This document shows positions 51,585 through 59,805 of a stretch of DNA of 64,000 nt, piece by piece (the first letter of the stretch is position 1; each line of letters starts with the position of its first letter). The notes below the pieces were generated by a model. The model was not told the origin of the DNA. It ran no database searches and was given only the letters and a program-made list of their open reading frames with translations. The DNA lies in contig CAUAFL010000003.1 of the NCBI GenBank assembly GCA_958428295.1, positions 53,705-117,704 of the forward strand, given 5' to 3'. The stretch is from an uncultured Bacillota bacterium (GTDB lineage Bacteria > Bacillota_I > Bacilli_A > RF39 > UBA660). The position numbers were made by a program, and so were the translations under genes.

Positions 51585-52436
51585 ATGCCAGAAAAACCAG
51601 AAGTTGTGACCGTAAGTCGGGTCTTAGAGAAAAGAATAGTAGGAAAAAAAATCATTGATTGTCACATTTACTGGGACAATATTATTGTGGGAGATCCTGC
51701 TAGTTTTATTGAACAAATCAAGTATCAAGAAATTGAACGAATCGAAACTAGGGGCAAGTGGTTAATTATTTTTCTTACTACTAAGGCTTTGTTAATTCAC
51801 TTACGAATGGAAGGAAAGTTTTTTTTCCGGACGCAAGAGACTGCAAGACAAAAACATGAGCATGTAATTTTTACTTTTGAGGATGGGATGCAGATGCGTT
51901 TTCATGATGTGCGAAAATTTGGCAAAATGCTTCTTTTGCCTAAACAAGAAGTATTTGAACTAGCACCACTTAATCAGTTAGGCTATGAATTTGGTGATCA
52001 ACGCTTGACAGCAGAATATTTACTATCTTGCTTTCATAGAAAATCGCTTCCTATTAAAACAGTGTTACTGGATCAAAGTATTATTGCTGGAATTGGAAAT
52101 ATTTATGATGATGAGATTTTATTTGCTAGCCAAATTCATCCCTTGACAAAGGCTAAAGATATTACTTTAGAAGAAGCAGAAGCAATCATTAAGAATACAA
52201 AACAAGTCCTAGCAAAAGCAATAAAAAAAGGGGGAACTACTATTAGAAGTTTTACCTCAAGCGAAGGTGTTCATGGCCTTTTTCAAAATGAATTAGCTGT
52301 TCATGGCAAATCTTTAGACAGTTGTCCTGTTTGTGGAGGAAAGATACAAAAAATCAAGGTTGGAGGACGTGGTACTTATTATTGTCCAAATTGTCAAAAA
52401 CAACCGCTAAATAAAATAGTAGAACAAAAAGTATGA
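51585..52436 (+). CDS. mutM: Formamidopyrimidine-DNA glycosylase (Fpg)
   Basis: Removes 8-oxoguanine and formamidopyrimidines and nicks the abasic site. 283 aa. The catalytic Pro2-Glu3 is in MPEKPEVVTV (Lys where Leu is usual), Lys at about residue 58 (RGKWLI), the H2TH domain with IAGIGNIYDDEILF, and a C-terminal zinc finger CPVCGG...YYCPNCQ. It starts 14 bases after polA with GTGGTGAT. coaE, often next, is not present; a damaged ABC gene follows instead. Confidence 0.95.
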   Translation: MPEKPEVVTVSRVLEKRIVGKKIIDCHIYWDNIIVGDPASFIEQIKYQEIERIETRGKWLIIFLTTKALLIHLRMEGKFFFRTQETARQKHEHVIFTFEDGMQMRFHDVRKFGKMLLLPKQEVFELAPLNQLGYEFGDQRLTAEYLLSCFHRKSLPIKTVLLDQSIIAGIGNIYDDEILFASQIHPLTKAKDITLEEAEAIIKNTKQVLAKAIKKGGTTIRSFTSSEGVHGLFQNELAVHGKSLDSCPVCGGKIQKIKVGGRGTYYCPNCQKQPLNKIVEQKV

Positions 52437-52449
52437 CTACCTAGGATAA

Positions 52450-53277
52450 ACTTATGATTTTCAAGCAGACAGTGGTGCTGGCAAAACTACTATAATGAAA
52501 ATGATTCTGGGACTTATTTCTATTTCTTCTGGGGAAGTAGAAATTTTTGAAAAACAGTTAAAAGGAAATGAAAAAGATATTTACACAAGGATAGGTTCTA
52601 TTATAGAAACGCCTAGTTTTTATTCTTATTTGACGGGAACAGAAAATTTAGAAATATTTTCAAGATTAAGAGGTACAATCAAAAAGAGTGCTGTAAAAAG
52701 TGCTTTAGAGCTGGTGGGCCTTCCTTATAAAGACAAGAAGCCTTTTTCTTCCTATTCATTGGGAATGAAACAACGGCTTGGAATTGCTAATGCAATTTTG
52801 AATGATCCAGAGATTTTAATACTAGATGAGCCAACAAATGGACTTGACCCCGTAGGAATAGTTGAAATCAGAAAATTCTTGCAGTCATTGTGTCATGAAC
52901 AAGGAAAAACAATTATTATTTCAAGTCATATTTTATCTGAAATTTCTTTACTAGCTGATGATATAGGAATAATACATGATGGCCATTTACTCAAAGAAAT
53001 TTCTATGGATGAATTGAAAGAAAAGAATAAAAAGTATATTAAAGTGAAAGTAGATTCTGTTCCTAAGGCTACACAACTATTAGAAAATGTAATGAAATGT
53101 AAAAATTATTCTGTTATAGATAAAAACTGTATTGAAATATATGATGAACCTTTAGATACAAAAGAAATAGCAAATTGCATGGTTTCGCATGGAGTAGGTT
53201 TATCATCATTGTATTCTAAGCATAAAACATTAGAAGATTATTTTACTTCATTGACTGGAGGTGCAAAATTTGAATAA
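52450..53277 (+). pseudogene. BcrA-type ABC ATPase lacking its N-terminus
   Basis: From the ATG at 52495 the frame gives 260 aa covering everything after Walker A: signature SSYSLGMKQRLGIAN, Walker B LILDEPTNGLDP, H-loop SSHIL and the long C-terminal domain of bacitracin/lantibiotic-type ATPases. In the same frame just upstream, 52453-52494 still encodes YDFQADSGAGKTT, the Walker A region, but no start codon exists before the TAA at 52447. The first 30 or so residues of the family are missing, with mutM ending only 11 bases before that TAA. Probably inactivated by deletion. Confidence 0.7.
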
Positions 53278-54001
53278 CGCCTTTCAAACGGAAATTCTAA
53301 AATTGAAAAAAACCAGAATGGCTCTTATTGGTTTTGTTGTTACAATTTCCATTCCTATCTTACTGATTTTAAAGTCAATTTTCATTGATAAAACAAGGAT
53401 TGATTACCATGAATGGATTATGACAGTTTCTATGTTAGTAAACTTAGTATTACCTGTTATGAGTGGTTTTTTTATCACACAGTCAATGCAAAAAGAATAT
53501 GGTGAAAAAACAATTATCAATATTGTTACTGCTCCTGTAAACAGAAAAATTTTTGTATTTAGTAAAATAGCTGTATGGTTTTGTTGGTATTTAGCTGTTA
53601 TGGTTGTTACACAATGCTTGGCTATCGTTGGTTCGCTCATTTTGTTCGGCTCACAAGTCACATCAGCGACTATTTATTTTACAATACAGTTATTCACACA
53701 AATTGGTCTTTTAAGCTATATTGCATTTTTACCGATTATTTGGATTGCTATAAGACAGAGAACATTGTTTTATCCGACTATGCTATGTACTTTAGTTTTT
53801 GTGTTATTACAATCTGTGGGCTCACAGGTATCACAAGAATTACTTTCAATAGCAAGTTTTGTTCCATGGTTAGCGATACAAATATCTACTATGTTACCGC
53901 TGAATAGCCAGTATTTTTATATTTGTATTGCTTCCATACTTTGCGCTGGAATTATTGGAGTATGGTTGTCTATTCGTGAGTTTAACAAACAAGATTTATA
54001 A
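53270..54001 (+). CDS. ABC-2 permease (lantibiotic/bacitracin resistance type)
   Basis: A 243-aa permease with six helices and the BcrB/MutE-like N-terminus NNAFQTEILKLKKTRMALIG. The start is TTG at 53270, 6 bases after GGAGGTG, overlapping the ATPase end by 8 bases. The frame is intact, but its ATPase partner seems to be broken, so the transporter may be non-functional or may use another ATPase. Confidence 0.8.
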   Translation: MNNAFQTEILKLKKTRMALIGFVVTISIPILLILKSIFIDKTRIDYHEWIMTVSMLVNLVLPVMSGFFITQSMQKEYGEKTIINIVTAPVNRKIFVFSKIAVWFCWYLAVMVVTQCLAIVGSLILFGSQVTSATIYFTIQLFTQIGLLSYIAFLPIIWIAIRQRTLFYPTMLCTLVFVLLQSVGSQVSQELLSIASFVPWLAIQISTMLPLNSQYFYICIASILCAGIIGVWLSIREFNKQDL

Positions 54002-54312
54002 ACTATTAAAATAGTTGTGACTTCGTTTTTATCATATTATTTTAGGTATAAGTAAATCATTTATTATCCTACCCTATATATGAATTAAGGCTTTGATATA
54101 GTTAGAAATTATTAGCAGTCTATTTGTGTGTTTACCTACCAACAGGCTGTTTTTTTAAGAAATTTTTGTTGAAAATCTTGGCTGTTTGCCACTTTTGAGA
54201 GTAGTTAGGATTTGGAAAGGGGATAAGCAAGATTTTACTATATTTTTCTATACAAAATAGCGATTTTATAGTATAATTATATCTGTTCGACAAAAAAGGA
54301 GTAGTGAAATAA
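54002..54312 (+). other. Gene-free gap before pyk
   Basis: About 310 bases with no supportable gene on either strand. It holds a likely terminator at 54114-54157, TATAAT at 54272-54277 as a possible -10 for pyk (no clear -35), and the pyk ribosome site AAGGAG near 54297. Confidence 0.5.
54114..54157 (+). terminator. Probable terminator after the permease gene
   Basis: AGCAGTCT (54114-54121) can pair fully, including two G-U pairs, with AGGCTGTT (54144-54151). A 22-nt loop is enclosed and a T-run of 8 follows. Confidence 0.5.
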
Positions 54313-55725
54313 ATGAAAAAAACAAAAATTATTTGTAGTATTGGACCTTCCAGTAACGAACCTGATGTAATGGAACAGATGGTTTTAGCAGGAATGAATG
54401 TGGCACGAATTAATTTTACACATGCAACTATTGAGGAAAGGGATAAGGCAATTGCTTCTGTAAGAGAAGTTAGGAGAAGGACAGGAAAAAGTGTGGCTAT
54501 TCTTTGGGATACAAAAGGACCAGAGTTTAGAAGTGGTTTCTTAGAAAATGATAAAATTACTCTTACAAGTGGAAAAACAATTCGAATTGTGAAAGAAGAT
54601 GTTCTTGGCAATGAAGAGCGTTTTACAGTAAATCATCCACAGGCATTAGATAGTTTAAAAATAGGGGATTTAATCCTATTAGAAAATGCCAAAATGAAAC
54701 TTGAAGTGATTAGTGTTGAGGAAGATGGTGTCACCTGTAAAATTATTCACGGTGGAGTTCTTGGGAACCGTAAAAGTATGAGTGTTCCAGGAATTAAATT
54801 AAACATTCCTTATGTTAGTGATATGGATAGAGAAGATATTCATTATGCTTGCGAAAATGGCGGAGAATATTTAGCGATTTCATTTGTATCTTGTAAAGAA
54901 GATGTTTTAGAGATTAAGCAAATTTTAAAGGAATATGGTCGGGAAGATTTACAAATTATTTGTAAAATAGAAAGCGATTTAGGAATTACTAATTTATCAT
55001 CTATCTTAGAAGTTTCTGATGGAATTATGATAGCACGTGGTGATTTAGGCACAGAAATTGCCAGTGAGATGTTACCTATTGTTCAAAAAAGTATGATTAA
55101 GACTTGTCGAAAAATGGGCAAAGTGTGTGTTGTTGCTACGGAAATGTTAGAGACTATGATGGAAAATAGTCGTCCTAAAAGAGCAGAGACTAGTGATATT
55201 GCTAATGCCGTTTTAGATGGTACTGATGCAGTAATGCTAAGTGGTGAAACAACAATTGGTAAACATCCTATTGAAACCGTAGCTGCAATGGCTAAAATTT
55301 GTGAAGTTACAGAGCAGTATGCTACTTTCGATTATGTATCTAATTTAAAAGAAACTCATAGTATTCCTGCTGCTATTGCTGATAGCGTAGTGGAAACAGC
55401 CAATCGCTTAGATGCAAGGTTAATCTGTGCTGCTACTATTAGTGGCCAAACGGCTAGAATTATTAGTAATTTAAAACCAAAAGCACCGATTCTAGCCTTG
55501 ACACCAGAAGAAAAAACAGGAAGAAGATTAGCTCTTAACTGGGGTGTTTATCCTGCTTATTTACCAATCTGTAATTCCACTGACGAAGTTTTGACTAAGA
55601 GTGTTAACAGTGCTAAAGGGTATATGGAACTTCACTCAAAGGATATTATCATTACCACGGGAAGTTTTCCTAATACTGAGAAGAATAGACCTACTAATTT
55701 AATGAAAATTGATGAAATACAATAA
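54313..55725 (+). CDS. pyk: Pyruvate kinase
   Basis: Converts phosphoenolpyruvate and ADP to pyruvate and ATP, the last step of glycolysis. 470 aa, the short form without the extra C-terminal PEP-utiliser domain of Bacillus. KIICSIGPSS and MNVARINFTHA at the start, DTKGPEFR in the barrel, ICKIESDLGI with the catalytic Lys, MIARGDLGTEI, then the allosteric C-domain. The family normally has AxMDTKGPEIR; here WDTKGPEFR. Monocistronic, with a terminator across its stop. Confidence 0.96.
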   Translation: MKKTKIICSIGPSSNEPDVMEQMVLAGMNVARINFTHATIEERDKAIASVREVRRRTGKSVAILWDTKGPEFRSGFLENDKITLTSGKTIRIVKEDVLGNEERFTVNHPQALDSLKIGDLILLENAKMKLEVISVEEDGVTCKIIHGGVLGNRKSMSVPGIKLNIPYVSDMDREDIHYACENGGEYLAISFVSCKEDVLEIKQILKEYGREDLQIICKIESDLGITNLSSILEVSDGIMIARGDLGTEIASEMLPIVQKSMIKTCRKMGKVCVVATEMLETMMENSRPKRAETSDIANAVLDGTDAVMLSGETTIGKHPIETVAAMAKICEVTEQYATFDYVSNLKETHSIPAAIADSVVETANRLDARLICAATISGQTARIISNLKPKAPILALTPEEKTGRRLALNWGVYPAYLPICNSTDEVLTKSVNSAKGYMELHSKDIIITTGSFPNTEKNRPTNLMKIDEIQ

Positions 55726-55751
55726 AAATGGTCAAAAGCCATTTTTGTTTT
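55724..55751. terminator. Bidirectional terminator between pyk and the LytTR gene
   Basis: AAAAATGG (55724-55731) pairs with CCATTTTT (55739-55746) around TCAAAAG; GTTTTT follows. It overlaps the pyk stop codon. Confidence 0.87.
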
Positions 55752-55758
55752 TAGTTAA

Positions 55759-56496
55759 TTAGGAGTGTATTGTAATTTTTTTGACTAATTCCTTTCTTTT
55801 TTCTCTAGCAATTGTATTAATCGTTTGTCCATTTATAAAGACAATTTCGCTATTTTTAATATCATAGGTATCTATTTTTTCTATATTTACAATAATACCT
55901 CTATGGATTTGGATGAATTTTTTAGCATCTAGTTTTTTCTCTACTTCTACTAAGCTCATGGGAATTTTCACTGGTTCATCGTCGATGGTATAAATATTAC
56001 AACGTTTACAGCCCTTTTCTTTTTCTATATATAAAATTTTATTAAATTCTATTCTTCTTATCATATCATTATATTTATAAATTATCGAATTTTGTGGTGT
56101 TTGATATTTTTCGACACTTAACTCCAGAGCTTTTTCTACTCTGTTTTTGCAATCATCAACTTTGCTAATGAAATCTAATACCTCTAAACGATTTCCAAGG
56201 GCATCATAACGATATTCATTAAAATTAGTGATAATTATTATTTGGGAAATGCGATCTTTGATGGTTTCTCTTATATATCTTGTCGCATCAATTCCGGTAC
56301 CATTTTCTGTTTTTATATCAAATAAATAAACTTTAAAGCCAATTTCTTCTTTGGCTATTCTCTCAAAGTCACTTCCATAATCCTGAAGTGGATAAACGTT
56401 ATAATCTATATTGAACTTCATCATATACTGATGGATTTGTTCTATTAGTTCTGTTTGAAACTTCTTATCATCCTCACATACTATGAAATTTAACAT
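55759..56496 (-). CDS. LytTR-family response regulator (AgrA/BlpR-like)
   Basis: A 245-aa regulator: receiver domain with CEDD at residues 7-10 and the phospho-acceptor Asp in YLFDIKTENGTGID (about 60), then a LytTR DNA-binding domain at about 140-243 (ILYIEKEKG, KFIQIHRGIIVNIEKID, REKRKELVKKI). Such proteins bind direct repeats and often control peptide quorum-sensing or bacteriocin loci. No histidine kinase or pheromone gene is nearby, so it is an orphan. It stands alone on the minus strand. Confidence 0.9.
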   Translation of the reverse strand: MLNFIVCEDDKKFQTELIEQIHQYMMKFNIDYNVYPLQDYGSDFERIAKEEIGFKVYLFDIKTENGTGIDATRYIRETIKDRISQIIIITNFNEYRYDALGNRLEVLDFISKVDDCKNRVEKALELSVEKYQTPQNSIIYKYNDMIRRIEFNKILYIEKEKGCKRCNIYTIDDEPVKIPMSLVEVEKKLDAKKFIQIHRGIIVNIEKIDTYDIKNSEIVFINGQTINTIAREKRKELVKKITIHS

Positions 56497-56696
56497 TCTC
56501 TTAGCTCCTTTTATTTTATTCTTTTTCCAAATTTTACCATATATTTATATTGATAACATCTTTTTATTGCAAATAATATCCTTTAATAAAATTGTTTGAC
56601 ATTTTTTTGTCATAGGATAGCACTATCACTTGATCGCGCAGATTGTATACTTACTCCTATCAATTTCTAATCATATACAAAAAAGTATTTTAGAGG

Positions 56697-56702
56697 TATA
56701 AT
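56697..56702 (+). promoter_or_regulatory. -10 element of mnmA
   Basis: TATAAT 17 bases before the ATG at 56720, with GCGGTGAT starting 5 bases after it. Confidence 0.55.
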
Positions 56703-56719
56703 AATAGCGGTGATGTAAG

Positions 56720-57826
56720 ATGAAAAAAGTAGTTATTGGAATGAGTGGTGGCGTTGATTCCTCAGTAGCGGCAATTCTTTTAAAACAACAAGGATATGAG
56801 GTTGTTGGTTTATTTATGCGAAATTGGGATAGCACTATTAATAATGATATTTTAGGAAATCCTAACTTAAATAATTATATTTGCCCACAGGAACAGGATT
56901 ATAACGATGCTAAACTGGTATGCCAAAAGATTGATATCCCTCTTTATAGAATAGATTTTATTAAAGAATATTGGGATGATGTTTTTCAATACTTTTTATC
57001 AGAATTAAAAAAAGGTAGAACTCCTAATCCAGATATTATGTGCAATAAATATATAAAATTTGATTGTTTTGTCAAGGAAGCGAAACGATTAGGAGCGGAC
57101 TATATTGCAACTGGACATTATGCCAAAATTGAAAATGGTCGATTAATGCGTAGTCATGATCAAAATAAGGATCAAACTTACTTTTTATCCCAATTGTCTA
57201 AAGAACAGTTAACTAATGTGCTCTTTCCTCTGGGTGATATAGACAAGAGTCGTGTTCGAGAGATTGCTGCTTCATACGGTCTCATTACGGCCCAAAAGAA
57301 AGATTCGACTGGCATTTGTTTTATTGGCGAACGTAATTTTAAAAATTTCTTAAAAAATTATTTACCTAACCAAAAAGGAAAAATTATTAATATTGAAACT
57401 AGGAAAATATTAGGAGAGCATATTGGGTTAATGTATTATACCATTGGTCAACGAAAAGGTCTTGATATTGGTGGTACTAAGGATAAACTTTTTGTTGTTG
57501 GTAAGAACTTACAAGAAAATGTATTATATGTAGCAGAAGGGGAAAATAATGCCTATTTATATTCTAACAGTGCTATTTTAGAGGAGGTTAATTTTAATTG
57601 CGATGATCGTCCTGTTGACTGCACCGCTAAATTTCGTTATCGTGCTCAAGATTACCCCATTCATTTAACTTACTTAGAGGATGGGAATATTTTAATAGAA
57701 TATTCTAATGTAAAAGCAGTAACGCCTGGGCAGGCTTGTGTATTTTATGATGGTGATTATTGCTTAGGTGGGGGAATTGTCAAAGAGGTGCAGAAAGATA
57801 AGCATAAGCTTTGGTATTTACTGTAA
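56720..57826 (+). CDS. mnmA: tRNA-specific 2-thiouridylase MnmA
   Basis: Thiolates U34 in tRNA-Lys, -Glu and -Gln at position 2. 368 aa. PP-loop GMSGGVDSSVAA at residues 6-17; catalytic Cys in NPDIMCNKYIKF (about 112) and the persulfide Cys in STGICFIGERNF (about 203); a beta-barrel C-terminal domain with VTPGQACVFY. The sulfur donor desulfurase is not in the window. Confidence 0.96.
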   Translation: MKKVVIGMSGGVDSSVAAILLKQQGYEVVGLFMRNWDSTINNDILGNPNLNNYICPQEQDYNDAKLVCQKIDIPLYRIDFIKEYWDDVFQYFLSELKKGRTPNPDIMCNKYIKFDCFVKEAKRLGADYIATGHYAKIENGRLMRSHDQNKDQTYFLSQLSKEQLTNVLFPLGDIDKSRVREIAASYGLITAQKKDSTGICFIGERNFKNFLKNYLPNQKGKIINIETRKILGEHIGLMYYTIGQRKGLDIGGTKDKLFVVGKNLQENVLYVAEGENNAYLYSNSAILEEVNFNCDDRPVDCTAKFRYRAQDYPIHLTYLEDGNILIEYSNVKAVTPGQACVFYDGDYCLGGGIVKEVQKDKHKLWYLL

Positions 57827-57847
57827 AATACTTTACATGAAAATTAC

Positions 57848-57875
57848 TTGACTATTTGTGTAAAACTGATAAAAT
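57848..57875 (+). promoter_or_regulatory. Promoter of the HTH protein gene
   Basis: TTGACT (57848-57853), a 16-base spacer, TAAAAT (57870-57875). Confidence 0.7.
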
Positions 57876-57894
57876 GTTTATAGGAGGCTATATC

Positions 57895-58662
57895 ATGAAC
57901 AACTTAAATAATTTATTATTAGAACTTGGAATATCAAAGGTTAGATTAGCCAAATATTTAGGTGTTTCAAGGCAAATGTTATATAATTATCTAGCAATGG
58001 AAACTTTAGAAGAGTGGCCAAAAGAAAAGGCTGTTAAATTATTTACATTACTTAATATTGAAAATGAGGTTGATATTTCTACGATTAAGGTTGATGGGGA
58101 TTATATTATTGAGGTAGAGACACGCTTAAATGAAGGTGTTCGAGATTCTTCTAATAGAGAAGTGTTAGCAGATCTTAAGGGTTTTAATAAAAAAGAACAA
58201 GAATTATTATCTGATATTATTAATATATTAAAAGAAAAATTAATAGATGATAAAACCAAAAAAACATATCATACTTATGTGTATTTATATCATTATTTAC
58301 AATCTATGGAGACCACGGAGGAGTTACGCTATATCTTGGCCTATATGTCTAAATCTATGGGTTTTACAGAACCACTTGATTTTGCATTTGATAAGGATCG
58401 GCAATTTATTTTTGAAAGTATTTTATTTTCAGCAATGACACTTTATCATAGTGGTGGCGCTTCAAAAAGCAAAATTGCAGAAACTCATCGTCGTTTTGTT
58501 CAAGATATTGAATTAAAAAATGAAGAAAAATTGAGTCGAACGCAAGAATTAAATACGGCAAAGGTCCAAGCTTTGAGAGAATTAGGATATAACGAAATAA
58601 GCGAAGAAAATGCCAAGGAAGTTCTTGAAAAAATTGCTGAAATTCAATCTAGAAAAGTTTAG
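57895..58662 (+). CDS. Helix-turn-helix protein with unknown C-terminal domain
   Basis: A 255-aa soluble protein. Residues 1-60 form an XRE-like helix-turn-helix (LLLELGISKVRLAKYLGVSRQMLYNYLA). The remaining 195 residues are helical and unassigned, with a charged helix at the C-terminus. AGGAGG lies 8 bases before the ATG at 57895; an in-frame upstream start precedes the promoter's transcript start. A DNA-binding regulator is likely; the target is unknown. It has no coupled partner. Confidence 0.7.
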   Translation: MNNLNNLLLELGISKVRLAKYLGVSRQMLYNYLAMETLEEWPKEKAVKLFTLLNIENEVDISTIKVDGDYIIEVETRLNEGVRDSSNREVLADLKGFNKKEQELLSDIINILKEKLIDDKTKKTYHTYVYLYHYLQSMETTEELRYILAYMSKSMGFTEPLDFAFDKDRQFIFESILFSAMTLYHSGGASKSKIAETHRRFVQDIELKNEEKLSRTQELNTAKVQALRELGYNEISEENAKEVLEKIAEIQSRKV

Positions 58663-58726
58663 CAAAATGATTATACCTCTATGTTTATTAAGTTATTGAA
58701 TATATATAGTATAAAGAGGTGAAAAA

Positions 58727-58831
58727 ATGGGTGCCATTATTCTTTATATAGTAGTAGTAGCTGCTATTTTAGGCGTTGTTATTAAGAAATTAAAAGATTG
58801 GTCAAGTATTTTTAAGAACAAAAATAAGTGA
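58727..58831 (+). CDS. 34-aa single-helix membrane peptide
   Basis: A very short gene: AGAGGTG 6 bases before an ATG, then 34 codons to TGA. The product is one membrane helix (AIILYIVVVAAILGVVI) followed by a basic, Lys-rich tail (KKLKDW, then KNKNK). A TATAGT lies 20 to 25 bases upstream of the start and a terminator-like hairpin follows. The layout resembles small membrane peptides or type I toxins, but I do not recognise a family. Confidence 0.55.
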   Translation: MGAIILYIVVVAAILGVVIKKLKDWSSIFKNKNK

Positions 58832-58835
58832 AAAT

Positions 58836-58866
58836 TAAAAAGAGTAGGGGAGTTCCCTTCTTTTTG
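58836..58866 (+). terminator. Probable terminator after the 34-aa peptide
   Basis: AAAAGAGTAGGG pairs with CCCTTCTTTT around GAGTT with one mismatch and a G-U pair, with a T-run. Confidence 0.6.
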
Positions 58867-58906
58867 TTATTGCTGAGAATATAAGTAATTTGGAGGAGAG
58901 AGCATC

Positions 58907-59176
58907 ATGTTAGGAAATGTATTATTAGGAATAGTATCATTATGTACAATGATTTCATATTTACCACAAACTATAAAATTAATAAGGACTAAAAAATCAA
59001 ATGATTTAAGTATTAATTCTTGGATTTTATGGGTAGTAAGTAGTTTTTCGTACACTCTGTATGCCATAATATGCACTAATGATTTTATGCTGATATTTGA
59101 AACATCATTAGAATTATTTTTTTGTTTATTAATCTTGCTATTAGCCATAAAGTATAAAGATAGTAGGGATAATTAA
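58907..59176 (+). CDS. SemiSWEET-like PQ-loop sugar transporter subunit
   Basis: An 89-aa protein with three membrane helices, the half-transporter size of bacterial SemiSWEETs, which dimerise to carry sugars. The PQ-loop is in helix 1 (SYLPQTIKLIRTKKSNDLSINSWILW) and helices 2 and 3 follow. GGAGGAGAG lies before the ATG. The substrate cannot be told; sucrose and glucose are carried by characterised members. Confidence 0.82.
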   Translation: MLGNVLLGIVSLCTMISYLPQTIKLIRTKKSNDLSINSWILWVVSSFSYTLYAIICTNDFMLIFETSLELFFCLLILLLAIKYKDSRDN

Positions 59177-59588
59177 GATATTAAAATCTTTTTAATATTT
59201 GTTTTAGTTAACATAATATCTATTATCGGAAGTTGATTATTCCATATTTTTATAGTTATAAAAGCACTATTCACCCATACCTAAATATAGTAATATTTAA
59301 ATCTACTTATTTCATTGTTTAATATTATCAAATTTATTTTGTTAATAGAACCAATATCATATTAATTAAAATTTTAAAAACTTATGATCGTACCCAATTC
59401 AACTAAATACATAATATTATTAAATTTACTGAAATTTCTTTTGCTTTTTTATAGATAATCAAGTAAATAGTGCTTTACCCTACTCTATTATCTTGATTTT
59501 TGAGGAAAAAGGGCAGTTTAATTATAAATTATGTATGATTTTTCTTACTCTAAACCATAATAATAAAGAAAAGGAGAGATATAAAGTT
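59177..59588 (+). other. AT-rich gap, no supportable gene
   Basis: About 410 bases of very AT-rich sequence. I see no gene, RNA gene or clear promoter on either strand; the frame of the next gene extends into it without a ribosome site. The ribosome site AAGGAGAG of the DUF1540 gene lies at its end. Confidence 0.5.
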
Positions 59589-59783
59589 ATGGCAAAAAAA
59601 CAAAATATTAAATGTGACGTTGAAACTTGTAAATTTCAAAATTGTGATAAAAATGAGTGTGAATTAGATGAAATCAAAGTTAGTTGTAATTGTGGATGCA
59701 ACAATGATGAAGTAGAAGATAATGAAGAAACAACATGTGCCAGTTTTGAATATGATCAAGAAAAAGATAACAAAGGTGAATAA
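59589..59783 (+). CDS. DUF1540 small Cys-rich protein
   Basis: A 64-aa protein with seven spaced Cys (CDVETCKFQNCDKNECELDEI, then CNCGC and a late TTCASFE), the pattern of DUF1540 domains found in Clostridia and Bacilli. Metal binding is likely from the Cys pattern; the function is unknown. AAGGAGAG lies 11 bases before the ATG at 59589. Confidence 0.8.
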   Translation: MAKKQNIKCDVETCKFQNCDKNECELDEIKVSCNCGCNNDEVEDNEETTCASFEYDQEKDNKGE

Positions 59784-59804
59784 TTACCAGAGTTATCTTT
59801 TTTT
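59761..59804. terminator. Strong terminator after the DUF1540 gene
   Basis: AAAAAGATAAC (59761-59771) pairs perfectly with GTTATCTTTTT (59792-59802), with an inner GGT/ACC pairing and a T-run. The stem overlaps the coding end. It also fits termination of deoB from the other strand. Confidence 0.9.
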
Positions 59805-59805
59805 C

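Noticed and set aside
54132..54611. A 159-codon open frame on the minus strand
   Set aside because: It is antisense to the 5' part of pyk and the preceding gap, has no ribosome site, and its hydrophobic composition comes from the complementary pyk codons.
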